DNA from: RYN-230 sp963851025
GTDB lineage: Bacteria > Actinomycetota > Actinomycetes > Streptosporangiales > Streptosporangiaceae
Assembly (NCBI GenBank): GCA_963851025.1
Contig: CAWKOA010000006.1
Location: 496,001-560,000, forward strand
Length of the DNA: 64,000 bases
Reading direction: 5' to 3'
Numbering within the stretch: the stretch's first letter is position 1; each line of letters starts with the position of its first letter. The translations under genes and the position numbers were made by a program. Positions 24,750 through 33,664 of the stretch are shown here, piece by piece. Under the pieces are notes generated by a model. That model saw nothing but the letters and a program-made list of their open reading frames with translations, had not been told where the DNA came from and made no database searches.

Positions 24750-25628
24750 ATGGAACTCGGCATCATCTCGCTCAGCGACATCCTGGCCGCCATCGCCGGC
24801 CGCACCAGCCGAATCCGGCTGACCAGCGGCGTCACCGTTCTCCCCGTGCTGGACCCGGTGCGGGTCTACCAGGACTTCGCCACCGTCAACCTGCTCAGCC
24901 ACGGGCGCGCCGAGATCACCGCCGGGCGCAGCGCGTTCACTGAGCCCTTCGGCATCTTCGGCGCGGACCTCCGCGACTACGACGCCCTGTTCAGCGAGAA
25001 GCTCGGGCTCCTGCTCCGCCTGCGCGAGAACGACCGCGTCACCTGGTCCGGGGAATTCCGGCCGCCGCTGGATCATGCCCCCATCACTCCCCGGGCGCAC
25101 CAGGAACCGCTACCGGTCTGGCTGGGGGTCGGCGGCTCACCCGAGAGCGCCGAGCGGGCCGGCCGCCTCGGCCTGCCGATGGTGCTCGGCTACATCGGCG
25201 GCCCGCTGGCCCACGCCCGCCGCGCGGTGGACGTCTACCGCGCGGCGGGAGACCGGGCCGGCCACCCCGAGAAGCTCCGCGTGGGGATCTCCACCCACTT
25301 CTACGCCGGTGCCACCCCGGAGGCCGCGCGGGCGGTCTTCCCCTACTACCACGAGTACCTGCGCCCCAAGACTCCAGGCGGCCGCGGTTTCCTGGTCAGC
25401 CAGGCCCAGTTCGACGCCGGCACCCAGCGCGGGAACGCGATCATGATCGGCTCCAGCGACCAGCTGGTCGAGAAGATCCTCGACGCCCACCAGGTCCTCG
25501 GCCTCGACCGCTTCTTCGGCCAGATCGACTGGGGCGGGCTGCCGAAGACCCTGGTGGAAGACTCCATCAACCGCTACGCCACTGAGATCGGGCCTGCGGT
25601 CCGCGCGGCCGTCACGACCCGCGCCTAG
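24750..25628 (+). CDS. LLM-class flavin-dependent oxidoreductase, N-terminally deleted
   Basis: 292 residues of the bacterial luciferase-like family. Clear blocks are ILAAIAGRTSRIRLTSGVTVL, DPVRVYQDFATVNLLSHGRAE, FTEPFGIFG and PLPVWLGVGGSPESAERAGRLGLP. Full-length relatives begin MELG and then have about 60-75 residues containing the GLDVFGVGEHHR-like segment before the AAIAARTSRIRL block. Here MELGI is joined directly to the later block, as if that piece had been removed in frame. That part forms the first strands and helix of the barrel and part of the flavin and substrate site, so activity is doubtful. The ATG at 24750 has AGGAAA upstream. It is probably a decaying gene that still has an open frame. 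Confidence 0.7.
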   Translation: MELGIISLSDILAAIAGRTSRIRLTSGVTVLPVLDPVRVYQDFATVNLLSHGRAEITAGRSAFTEPFGIFGADLRDYDALFSEKLGLLLRLRENDRVTWSGEFRPPLDHAPITPRAHQEPLPVWLGVGGSPESAERAGRLGLPMVLGYIGGPLAHARRAVDVYRAAGDRAGHPEKLRVGISTHFYAGATPEAARAVFPYYHEYLRPKTPGGRGFLVSQAQFDAGTQRGNAIMIGSSDQLVEKILDAHQVLGLDRFFGQIDWGGLPKTLVEDSINRYATEIGPAVRAAVTTRA

Positions 25629-25762
25629 CCCGCGTTGCATCAGCGCTAATAGACCCCGCTCGGCCGGCCCCCGGCCTGACGCAGCTGGCCACGGCTGTCC
25701 CCCGCTGACCGCATCGCACCCGGAGAGTGGGCAGGGTCACAGCCATCCGGCGGTAGTTTTAG

Positions 25763-25794
25763 ATACCCTGGGGGGTATAGTGAAGGTACTTCAC
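25763..25794 (+). promoter_or_regulatory. CsoR/CstR-like operator and second palindrome before the persulfide genes
   Basis: ATACCC-TGGG-GGGTAT (25763-25778) has the TACCC...GGGTA form of CsoR/RcnR/CstR operators and overlaps a -10-like TATAGT (25776-25781). Immediately after it lies a second perfect palindrome, GTGAAG-GTA-CTTCAC (25780-25794). Regulation by reactive sulfur species or copper is suggested; no CsoR-family gene is seen in the window. Confidence 0.6.
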
Positions 25795-25814
25795 CGGCCG
25801 GATAAGGAGGGCCT

Positions 25815-25931
25815 ATGTGCCGCCCTGCAGTCTGCGAACGCTGCAAGAAGATCACCTGGACCGGCTGCGGCCAGCATGTGGAGCAGGCCCTGGCCGGAGT
25901 CCCGCCCGAGAACCGCTGCACCTGCCCTTAG
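25815..25931 (+). CDS. Small cysteine-rich protein (38 residues)
   Basis: The ATG at 25815 follows AAGGAGG by 4 nt and opens a 38-codon frame: six cysteines with CERCKK, TGCGQH and a CTCP end. Small proteins of this pattern (MCRP..C..C, W.GCGQH) are widespread in actinobacteria, often near sulfur or metal genes. The cysteine pairs could hold zinc or react with sulfane sulfur. It sits between the CsoR-like operator and the CoA-disulfide reductase, 51 bp before the latter, so the two are probably co-transcribed. It is below the usual length cut-off, but its ribosome site is strong and its composition is not random. Confidence 0.75.
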   Translation: MCRPAVCERCKKITWTGCGQHVEQALAGVPPENRCTCP

Positions 25932-25982
25932 ATAACGGCTTGACCGCGGGACTGTGACACCGAGGAGATGGGAGACGCGCAG

Positions 25983-27677
25983 ATGAAGGCGGTCGTAGTA
26001 GGCGGTGTCGCCGGCGGCATGAGCTTCGCGGCGCGGGCCCGCCGCCTCGCCGAGGACGCGCAGATCGTGGTGCTGGAGCGTGACCCCTACGTGTCCTACG
26101 CGAACTGCGGCCTGCCCTACCACCTGGGCGGTGAGATCGGAGACCGGGACGCTCTCCTGCTGCATACCCCGCAGTCGCTGGCGGACAGCCTGGCGCTGGA
26201 CGTGCGCACTGGCCACGAAGTGCTCGCTATCGACCCGGCCGGGCGCACGGTGACCGTCCGTGAACTGGCCAGCGGCCGGGAGTACCGGGAGTCCTACGAC
26301 GCGCTGGTGCTGTCCACCGGGGCCGCGCCGGTCATCCCGCCCATCCCGGGGACCGGCCTGCCCCGGGTTCGCGTGCTGCGCACGGTGCCCGACGTTGACG
26401 TCCTGCGTGACCTGGTGGACGGGGGTGCCCGCCGCGCGGTGGTCGTGGGGGCCGGGTTCATCGGCCTGGAGGCGGCCGAGGCGCTGCGGCACCGCGGCCT
26501 GGCCGTCACGCTGGTGGAACTGGCCGGGCAGGTCTTGCCGGCCCTGGACCCGGAGATGGCGCGCAGCATCGAGCTGGAACTGCGCCGGGCGGGGGTCGGG
26601 GTGCGGCTGGGCACGTCGGTCACCGCGCTCCAGGAGGCGGACGGCGGTGCCGTGGCCGCCGACCTCTCGGACGGATCCCGGATCCTCGCCGACCTGGTGC
26701 TGCTCGCGGCCGGGGTCCGCCCGGAGACCTCGCTCGCCGCGGCCGCCGGGCTCGCGCTGGGCACCCGCGGTGCCCTGCTCGTCAACGAGCACCTGCGGAC
26801 CTCGGTGCCGTCCATCTACGGCGTCGGTGATGCGATCGAGGTCGCGGACGCCGTGACCGGCGGCCCGGCCCTCGTGCCGCTGGCCGGGCCGGCCAGCCGG
26901 CAGGGCCGCGCGGTCGCTGACCACCTGTTCGGGCCCGGCGGGCAGCGCTCCCCCGTCCTCGGCACGGCCATCGTCCGCGTCTTCGGGACCGTCGCCGCCA
27001 CCACCGGCGCCGGCGAGAAGGCACTGCGCGCGGCCGGGCTCCCCTACCAGGCGGCACACCTGCACCCGGGCAACCACGCCGGGTACTACCCCGGTGCCCG
27101 CCCGCTGCACCTCAAGCTGCTCTTCGCTCCCGACGGGCGGGTGCTCGGCGCCCAGGCGACCGGCGGCGACGGCGTTGACAAGCGGATCGACGTCATCGCC
27201 ACCGCGATCCGGGCCGGGCTGACCGTCGATGACCTGGCTGACCTCGACCTCGCCTATTCGCCGCCGTTCGGGTCGGCCAAGGACCCGGTCAACCTGGCTG
27301 GCATGGTGGCCAGCAACGTGCTGGCCGGTGACCTGGCCCTGTGGCGGGGAGATGACCTGCTCCACCCTGACCCCCAGGCCGTGCTGCTGGACGTCAGGTC
27401 GGCCGCCGAATTCCGGTCCGGTCACCTGCCCGGCGCGGTGAACATCCCGCACACCGAACTGCGCCAGCGGCTGGCCGAGATCCCCCGGGGCCGGTCCCTG
27501 CTGCTGTACTGCGCGTCAGGTTTCCGGTCCTACCTGGCGCTGCGGCTGCTGCGGCAAAGCGGCTGGCCTGCCGTCCGCTCCCTGTCCGGCGGGCTGGCCA
27601 CCCTGCGGCTGGAAATCCCCGGCCTGGCCCTCGACCAGGGCGAGCCGGCCGCCGAGCCAGTCATGATCAGCCGGTAA
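25983..27677 (+). CDS. CoA-disulfide reductase/NADH-dependent persulfide reductase with C-terminal rhodanese domain
   Basis: 564 residues. The FAD-binding N-terminus is VVVGGVAGGMSFAARARRL. The redox-active Cys42 sits in SYANCGLPYHLGG, as in CoA-disulfide and persulfide reductases. The NAD motif is VVVGAGFIGLEAAEALRHRG, the dimerisation domain follows, and the tail from about residue 465 is a rhodanese domain with active Cys510 in YCASGFRS. Such fusions reduce CoA or other persulfides with NADH. I chose the ATG at 25983, which has GGGAG upstream at workable distance; the ATG at 25968 abuts its ribosome site. With the small Cys-rich protein and the CsoR/CstR-like operator it makes a compact sulfur-stress unit. 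Confidence 0.9.
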   Translation: MKAVVVGGVAGGMSFAARARRLAEDAQIVVLERDPYVSYANCGLPYHLGGEIGDRDALLLHTPQSLADSLALDVRTGHEVLAIDPAGRTVTVRELASGREYRESYDALVLSTGAAPVIPPIPGTGLPRVRVLRTVPDVDVLRDLVDGGARRAVVVGAGFIGLEAAEALRHRGLAVTLVELAGQVLPALDPEMARSIELELRRAGVGVRLGTSVTALQEADGGAVAADLSDGSRILADLVLLAAGVRPETSLAAAAGLALGTRGALLVNEHLRTSVPSIYGVGDAIEVADAVTGGPALVPLAGPASRQGRAVADHLFGPGGQRSPVLGTAIVRVFGTVAATTGAGEKALRAAGLPYQAAHLHPGNHAGYYPGARPLHLKLLFAPDGRVLGAQATGGDGVDKRIDVIATAIRAGLTVDDLADLDLAYSPPFGSAKDPVNLAGMVASNVLAGDLALWRGDDLLHPDPQAVLLDVRSAAEFRSGHLPGAVNIPHTELRQRLAEIPRGRSLLLYCASGFRSYLALRLLRQSGWPAVRSLSGGLATLRLEIPGLALDQGEPAAEPVMISR

Positions 27678-27718
27678 CGGCGGGGATCCAGCACGCTTGA
27701 GCCGCCGGCACCCGCCCC

Positions 27719-27740
27719 CCGCCGGGCGATTGCCCGGCGG
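27719..27740 (+). terminator. Hairpin terminator after the CoA-disulfide reductase
   Basis: Arms CCGCCGGGC and GCCCGGCGG (9 bp, perfect) with a GATT loop, 42 nt after the stop. Confidence 0.65.
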
Positions 27741-27793
27741 CGGTGGCGGGATGCTGCCGCGCGTGGTTGTCTCGTGGCGACGACAGGAGCGCG

Positions 27794-29311
27794 ATGAGCG
27801 GCGACGAGCCTGCCGGGGTTGTCTTCCCCGCCTCAGCGGATGGACGCAGGAGCACGTCAGCGGTGGGCCGGGCCGTGGTGGCTGACGCGCTGCGCCAGGT
27901 CGACCCGGTCGGGGCCCTCGACGCGGAGCGGGACACGAACTGGCGCACCGGCTACGTCGTGCACTTCCGGCGGCTCATCGAAGCCGGGCTGGCGTCCAGG
28001 GACGCCGCCGTCTCGGTGGCCCGGGACGGGCTGGAGTCGGTGCACCGGCAGATGCGCGTCGTGCTCGCCGGTGGCGGGGAAACCGGGCTCGACACGCTGC
28101 TCTCGGCGCCCGCGCCCACCCGGTTCACCACGGTCACGGTGCCGGGCACCGGGCAGGCCGAAGACGGCCTGGTGCTGCCCTACCGGGGAGGCCGGCTGCA
28201 GGGCGGCGATCTGCTGCGCAAACTGGACGCCTGGGTGGGCCGCGGCGTGATCGAGCCGTCCTGCGCGGATGCGGTCCGGACGGTCGCGGCGCACCCGGAG
28301 TGGCTCCCCCTGCCCGGCCGCACGATCGCGGTGCTCGGGGCGGGCGCCGAGGTGGGGCCGCTCTCCCCGCTGCTCCGCTGGGGCGCCCGGGTGATCGCCG
28401 TTGACCTGCCCCGTCCCTCCATCTGGGAGCGGGTCCTGGACGCCGCACGGGACAGCGGGGGGACTCTTCTGGTCCCCGTCGGTCACGGCCAGCCTGACCA
28501 GGGTGAGACCGGGGGGCGCGGCGAGGCCAGGGGCCGGGGCGAGGCCATCACGCAGCGCGCCGGGCTCGACCTGACCAGCGAAGTCCCCGCCGCCGCCGAC
28601 TGGCTCGCCACCTTCGACGGGCCGCTGGTGCTGGGCAACTACGTGTACGCGGACGGCGCGGCCAATGTCCGCCTGTCCGCCGCGGTGGACGCGCTGACCG
28701 TGCGCCTGCAGGCCGGGCGGGACGATCTCGCGCTGGCCTTCCTGGCCACGCCGACAGACGTGTTCGCGGTCCCGGCGGACGCGGTCGCCCAGTCCGTCCG
28801 GGCGTACGCGGCCCGGTCGCGGACGGCGAAGCTGGCCGGCCTGCCGCTGCGGACGCTGTCCGGCGGCCGCCTGCTCCGCCGCGCCTACCAGCCGGGTGTT
28901 GACCCGGGCATCAACGACAGCCTGGTGCCGCAGCAAGGCCCCAACTATGCGCTGGCCAAGCGGGTGCAGCGGTGGCGGGCCACGCTCGCCCGTGAAGCCG
29001 GCACGACCGTGTCGATGAACGTCGCCCCGCCGACCCGCACCAGGTCGGTCCTGAAGAACCGGGTGCTGGCGGCGGCGTACGCCGGGGCGCACCGGTTCGG
29101 CGTCGAAGTCTTCGAGCCTGCCACCTGCCAGGTGCTGATGGCCGCACTGCTCGTCCATGACCTGCACACCGGCGGCGGCCCCCGGCACGCGCATCCCTGG
29201 CAGGACGAGGCGCACGCCGCCGCGCATGGCGGCCTGTGGCGCATCGCGTACGCCCCGCGCAGCGCGCTCGGGCTGGCGGCGGCCCTCGGCTACAGCGCAG
29301 CCAGGAAATGA
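27794..29311 (+). CDS. Conserved hypothetical protein with Rossmann-like segment
   Basis: 505 residues; I do not recognise a named family. A glycine-rich strand-turn-helix IAVLGAGAEVGPLSPLLRWG (about residues 177-196) followed by VIAVDLPRP looks like a nucleotide- or SAM-binding Rossmann start. A short Gly/Glu/Arg-rich insertion near residue 240 (GETGGRGEARGRGEA) is low complexity. The C-terminal third (QQGPNYALAKRVQRWRATLA, then MNVAPPTRTRSVLKNRVL) seems the most constrained. The ATG at 27794 has CAGGAG upstream. It has its own terminators on both sides, so it is monocistronic. Function unknown. Confidence 0.7.
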   Translation: MSGDEPAGVVFPASADGRRSTSAVGRAVVADALRQVDPVGALDAERDTNWRTGYVVHFRRLIEAGLASRDAAVSVARDGLESVHRQMRVVLAGGGETGLDTLLSAPAPTRFTTVTVPGTGQAEDGLVLPYRGGRLQGGDLLRKLDAWVGRGVIEPSCADAVRTVAAHPEWLPLPGRTIAVLGAGAEVGPLSPLLRWGARVIAVDLPRPSIWERVLDAARDSGGTLLVPVGHGQPDQGETGGRGEARGRGEAITQRAGLDLTSEVPAAADWLATFDGPLVLGNYVYADGAANVRLSAAVDALTVRLQAGRDDLALAFLATPTDVFAVPADAVAQSVRAYAARSRTAKLAGLPLRTLSGGRLLRRAYQPGVDPGINDSLVPQQGPNYALAKRVQRWRATLAREAGTTVSMNVAPPTRTRSVLKNRVLAAAYAGAHRFGVEVFEPATCQVLMAALLVHDLHTGGGPRHAHPWQDEAHAAAHGGLWRIAYAPRSALGLAAALGYSAARK

Positions 29312-29326
29312 CCCGCCGCGGCGGGT
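29311..29326 (+). terminator. 16-bp perfect palindrome at the stop of the hypothetical gene
   Basis: ACCCGCCG-CGGCGGGT begins on the last base of the TGA stop. Probable intrinsic terminator. Confidence 0.5.
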
Positions 29327-29515
29327 GACGCCGGCCGCGAAGGCACCGGGAACAAAGGCGCGCTATCCGGGCGAAGTCACCTGAGGAGTCGCGTGACCTC
29401 GCCCGTGAAGGGTGATGTCGGTGATGCGCGGACGGCGCATGCTAGGCACGCCCTTGGCGGGGCGGCCTGCAGGCCGGGCCGCCTGGCGCCATTTCCCCGG
29501 CGTGAAGGAGACCTA

Positions 29516-29764
29516 ATGTCGCTCGCGATTGTGTCATCGTCTTATCCGCTGTTGAACATCTTCTGGACGATTCTCGAGGTCTTCCTGTGGGTGCTCTGGT
29601 TCTGGGTCCTGATCACCATCTTCATCGACATCTTCCGCAGCCCTGACCTGTCCGGCGGGATGAAGGCCCTGTGGTTCGTGTTCGTGCTGCTGATCCCGCT
29701 GATCGGCGTGCTGGTCTACCTGATCGTCCGGGGCGGCTCCATGCACGATCGATCGGTCTGGTAG
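29516..29764 (+). CDS. PLDc_N-type small membrane protein
   Basis: 82 residues with two transmembrane helices, roughly residues 14-40 and 50-72. Between them the RSPDLSGGMKALW loop is the signature of the phospholipase-D N-terminal (PLDc_N) domain found in many small actinobacterial proteins. The ATG at 29516 is preceded by GAAGGAG; the frame is open upstream but the added residues are unrelated. Role is unknown, probably a membrane accessory. It is followed by a strong bidirectional hairpin. Confidence 0.82.
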   Translation: MSLAIVSSSYPLLNIFWTILEVFLWVLWFWVLITIFIDIFRSPDLSGGMKALWFVFVLLIPLIGVLVYLIVRGGSMHDRSVW

Positions 29765-29781
29765 GCCGGCCCGGCTGATGA

Positions 29782-29811
29782 CTGCCTCCCGGTCTTCCGG
29801 CCGGGAGGCAG
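29782..29811. terminator. Bidirectional hairpin terminator between convergent genes
   Basis: Arms CTGCCTCCCGG and CCGGGAGGCAG (11 bp, perfect) with an 8-nt loop, between the PLDc_N gene and the converging DUF2252 gene. Confidence 0.7.
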
Positions 29812-29828
29812 GTGAGCCCGGGTAGCGG

Positions 29829-31319
29829 CTACAGCCCGGTCTGGGCGGTCAGCCGCCCCGAGGCCACGGCGGCGCTGAACGCGGCGTAATCCTTCTCGTT
29901 CTGGTCGGCGTACGCGGCCGAGAAGTCGGCGATCGCGCGGTCGAAAGCATCCCCGTTACCGAGGTAGGAGGCGATGGCGATCCGGTCGCCCCAGCGGGCG
30001 TGGGCGCGGGCCAGGGTCGCCCCGCAGATACGCGAGTAGAGGGTGGCCCCGGGGGGCAGCATGGTGTCCACGTCCGCGCTGCCCTTCCAGTCCTGGAACT
30101 GGCGCACGTAGTAGTCGCGGGTGACCCCATCCAGCCCCTTGATGCGCTGCCAGCCCAGGAAGATGTCGGTCGCGGCCTGCATCAGGCGCTGCCCGGCTAC
30201 CACCCGCTCGCCGTGGTGGGAGTAGGCGCTCGCACCCAGGAAACGCTCGAGCACCGACGCCTGCGCCTCCTTGACCTGCAGGAACAAGGGGTCGTTGTGG
30301 TCGCGGCCGAGCATCAGCATGATGTAGCAGCGGGTGCCGACGCTGCCCACGCCTACGATCTTGTGGGCCACGTGGGCGTAGCGGTACTCCTCGACCGGGT
30401 GATGCTGGCGCCCGAGCGTGCGCCGGTACGAGCTGAGCAGGTTCTTGATCAGCGGGGCCGGGTCCTCCCACTCCGACCCGGGCTGGATCAGGTCCTCGAT
30501 CGGGATGATGAGCGGCGGGTCGGCGACGATCCGCAGCTCACCGTCGACCTCGTCCGTCCGCCTGGCGAACACCCGCGTGCTGTCGCGGGTACGCGCCTTC
30601 GCCACCATCTCCTCGGTGGCCCGGGCTTCCTTCTTGCTGACCCGCTTAACCCGCACCTCCTTGTGCACCAGCTTGAGCAGCATCCCGGCCTCCAGATGCT
30701 CGTACCACGCCTCCAGGGAGCGCATCCCGGCCGCCTCGTGCATCCGCTCCCGGTACTCCTTGACCCCGGCCATCACGATGTCCCGGCGGTCGGCGGGGCT
30801 GAAACCGCGGTCGCGTCCCATCACCTCGAAGCTGGCGGCCAGCCGCTTGACATCCCACTCCCACGGGCCCGGGAGGGTCTCGTCGAAGTCGTTGATGTCG
30901 AACAGCATCCGCCGCTCGGGCGAGCCGAACAGGCCGAAATTCGACAGGTGCGCGTCCCCGCACAACTGCACGGTGACCCCGGACTGGGGGGTCGCCGCCA
31001 GGTCCGCCGCCATGATCAGCGCCGCGCCGCGGTAGAACGTGAACGGGGAGACCAGCATCCGCCCGTACCGGATAGGGACCAGGCTGGGGACCCGGCTTTC
31101 CGCCTGCTCCTCGAGCAGCGCGACCGGATCCGGGCGGTCGGGTGCGGGTGCCCACCGCCCGTGGCTCGACCGGGGCGCCTCCTTGCGGGCCGACCGGCCT
31201 CTGGCCACCCGCTGATCCACGGTCAGGTGGGCCCGCCGCCAGGCCGACGCGAACGTTGAGGCCGCCGCGTGCGTGGTTCCCGCTCGTGAGGTCTGGGCCG
31301 GATGCGAAACCTTTTCCAT
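29829..31319 (-). CDS. DUF2252 family protein
   Basis: 496 residues of DUF2252, a kinase-like-fold family. Motifs are MLVSPFTFYRGAA, CGDAHLSNFGLFGSPE (resembling the HxD-containing loop of phosphotransferases), FDINDFDETLPGPWEWDVKRL, and the C-terminal CGATLARAHARWGD. Many actinobacteria carry these proteins in stress islands; the substrate is unknown. The ATG at 31319 follows GGAGG by 5 nt, and a longer open frame upstream covers the divergent regulator remnant. It is transcribed away from that remnant. Confidence 0.85.
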   Translation of the reverse strand: MEKVSHPAQTSRAGTTHAAASTFASAWRRAHLTVDQRVARGRSARKEAPRSSHGRWAPAPDRPDPVALLEEQAESRVPSLVPIRYGRMLVSPFTFYRGAALIMAADLAATPQSGVTVQLCGDAHLSNFGLFGSPERRMLFDINDFDETLPGPWEWDVKRLAASFEVMGRDRGFSPADRRDIVMAGVKEYRERMHEAAGMRSLEAWYEHLEAGMLLKLVHKEVRVKRVSKKEARATEEMVAKARTRDSTRVFARRTDEVDGELRIVADPPLIIPIEDLIQPGSEWEDPAPLIKNLLSSYRRTLGRQHHPVEEYRYAHVAHKIVGVGSVGTRCYIMLMLGRDHNDPLFLQVKEAQASVLERFLGASAYSHHGERVVAGQRLMQAATDIFLGWQRIKGLDGVTRDYYVRQFQDWKGSADVDTMLPPGATLYSRICGATLARAHARWGDRIAIASYLGNGDAFDRAIADFSAAYADQNEKDYAAFSAAVASGRLTAQTGL

Positions 31320-31467
31320 GACGCCTCCAGCCGTGTTCATGACCTTGGTCTTCGCACTGTAAACCAGCCAGCCCGTTCCGTCCCTGCCCGGCCGTCTGCC
31401 GCGAAGTACCATGGCCGCAGCGTGGGCTGCGGTCACGACGCCGGTCTGCTGACACGGGCAAGGGGCT

Positions 31468-33555
31468 ATGGAGTTTCGGATCCTGGGCACTCTGGAAGCC
31501 GAGGCGGCCAGCGGCTGGCCTTAGGCGGCCCGAGCGAGCAGAAGGTACTGGCGGTCCTGCTCCTGGCGGCCAACCGGGTTGTCTCGCTGGCCAGCATCGT
31601 GGACACGCTCTGGGAAGACGACCCGCCGGCGACGGCGGCGAAGCAGGCGCAGAATGCGGTCTCCCGGCTGCGGCGGCTGCTGGCCGCCGCCGGGGAGCCG
31701 TCCAGCGTCGTCACCGACGGGGCCGGTTACCGGATCAGCGTGCCGGATGGCTCGCTGGACGCGCAGATCTTCGCGGCTGATGTCGAGCGGGCCCGGCGGC
31801 GCGCCGAGGCGGGCCAGCGGGCGCAGGCCGCGGAGATCCTGCGGCGGGCGCTCGCATTATGGCGCGGGCCTGCGCTGGCTGGGCTGGGCGGGCGGATCAT
31901 CCAGGCCGGGGCCACCGCGTGGGACGAGCGCCGGTACGCCGCGGCGGAGGACTACTACAATCAGCAGGCCCTCGGCCGGCACCGGGAGGTCCACGGCGAA
32001 TGCGGCGCTGATTGCGCCTCATCACCGTCGGCAGCCGCGGGCTGGACAGCTCATGATCGGCTATCCGCGCGCCGCCAGGCGACGCGTTTCCTGCACCGCG
32101 ATAGCGGGCCCGGCTGGCCGAGGAGCTGGGCCTGGACCCGGGACCCGAGCTGCAACGCCTGCAGCAGCAGATGCTGACGGCTGACCCCGCGCTGGCCATC
32201 GCGCCCGCAGGTCATGACGGATCAGATACGTCCGAGGCTGGACCAGCTGCCGCATGACGTGCGGGGTTTCGCCGGCCGCGACAACGCGCTCCGCGGAACT
32301 CGACGCCCTGCTGGCCAGCCACGAGACGCCTGGCAGCGGCGGCGTGATCGCGGCCATCGACGGCCTCGCCGGGGTCGGCAAGACGAGCCTGGTCATCCAC
32401 TGGGCGCACCGGGTCAGTGAGCACTTCCCGGCCGGCGCGCTGTACCTGGACCTGCGCGGCCACGACCCGTATCAGCGCCCGATGCCTGCCCTCGGGGCGC
32501 TCGGCCACCTGCGACGCGATGGACCTTCAGGCCGGTGACCTGCTGAACCGCGCGCTGCTCAGCTACCGGCAGGTGGGCTCGCGCAACGGCGAGGCGAATG
32601 TGCTGAGCGGCCTGGCCACGCTGAACGCCGAGGTGGGCCGCTACGACGAGGCGGCCTACCAGGTGAACGACGCCTCGCGCTGCGGATCGCCCGCGTCATC
32701 GAGGAGCTGCGGATGGAGGGCGACGACCTCCCGGCCCTCGACTCTGTGCTGTATCAGGCGCTCAGCCCGGCGGGGCAGGCCTTCCTGCTGCTCGGGGCGC
32801 TCCCGGCGCGGGAGGTCTCCGGTGAGGCGATCACCGCGGCCTCCGGGCAGCCCGCCGGCCAGATCGCGTCGTCGCTGGCGGAACTGACGGCGTCCGGCCT
32901 GATCCAGGCTGTGGTGCCCGGCCGTTTCGGCATGCACGATCTGGTCCGGCACTATGCGGCCGGCGCGCTGAGCAGGAATCGGCCGCGGCGGCGGCGCAGG
33001 CGCGGCGCTCCCTGCTGAACTGGTTCCTGGCCGGCGCCCAGCAGGCCGTGGCCAGGCTCGGGTGGCCGCGCCTGCTCATCCCGCCCCCCGACGAGCCGCC
33101 CGGCGCGGGATCGGGCCCGGAGCGCATCACCGATGAGCAGTCGGCCCGCGACTGGCTGGAGGCCGAGCGGACGGAGCTCGTCGCGACGATCCGCTACGCC
33201 GCCGAGCACGATCCGCAGCCGGCCGCCTGGCGGCTGGCCCTGGAGCTGCGCGGCTTCTTCCGGGTCCGCCGCTACGACGACGAGGCGGCCTACCAGGCGA
33301 CGCTCGCGCTGCGGATCGCCCGCGACATCGAGGACCGGCGCATCGAGTGCGACGCCCTCCTGGCCCTCGGCTCGGTGCTGCATCAGCGCGATGATCTCGA
33401 CGGTGCGCGGCTGCGGCTGGCCAGCGCCACCGACGTGGGGCGCCTCATCGGTTACGAGCGGGGCCTCGCGCCGCTGCGAGAAGGCCGGCCTGGCGGCCCA
33501 GCACGCGAGGGCCACCCGGGCGCTGCACGCCATCGACACGGCCGTGGCGACGTAG
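31468..33555 (+). pseudogene. Scrambled SARP/NB-ARC/TPR regulator (AfsR-like remnant)
   Basis: The ATG at 31468 (AGGGG upstream) opens MEFRILGTLEA, the classic SARP start, but a stop comes at 31522 and the domain continues in another frame with RLALGGPSEQKVLAVLLLAA and the BTAD segment. Further shifts are needed near 31990-32100 to reach LAEELGLDPGPELQRLQQQM, and near 32290 to reach the NB-ARC P-loop DGLAGVGKTSLVIHWAHR. After 32520 a TPR-like stretch (LLNRALLSYRQVGSRNGEAN) is followed by the NB-ARC winged-helix part (LPALDSVLYQALSPAGQAFL), which is the wrong domain order. More TPR residues lie in yet another frame up to the stop at 33555. At least five breaks plus rearrangement mean it is dead. 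Confidence 0.85.
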
Positions 33556-33610
33556 TCCTGGGTGACGGGCCCTCTGGTGCGGGCCGGCGCCGCAGGTTCA
33601 TGCTGGTCGC

Positions 33611-33651
33611 AGCGCATCAACCAGAGCGCATCAACCACAGCGATCAACCAC
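33611..33651 (+). repeat. Three direct repeats of about 14 bp before the DUF4188 gene
   Basis: AGCGCATCAACCAG, AGCGCATCAACCAC and AGCGATCAACCAC follow one another at 33611, 33625 and 33639, ending 13 bp before the ATG. Tandem direct repeats are the kind of site SARP proteins bind, and the SARP remnant lies immediately upstream. Confidence 0.7.
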
Positions 33652-33664
33652 GGAGAGGGGCGCC

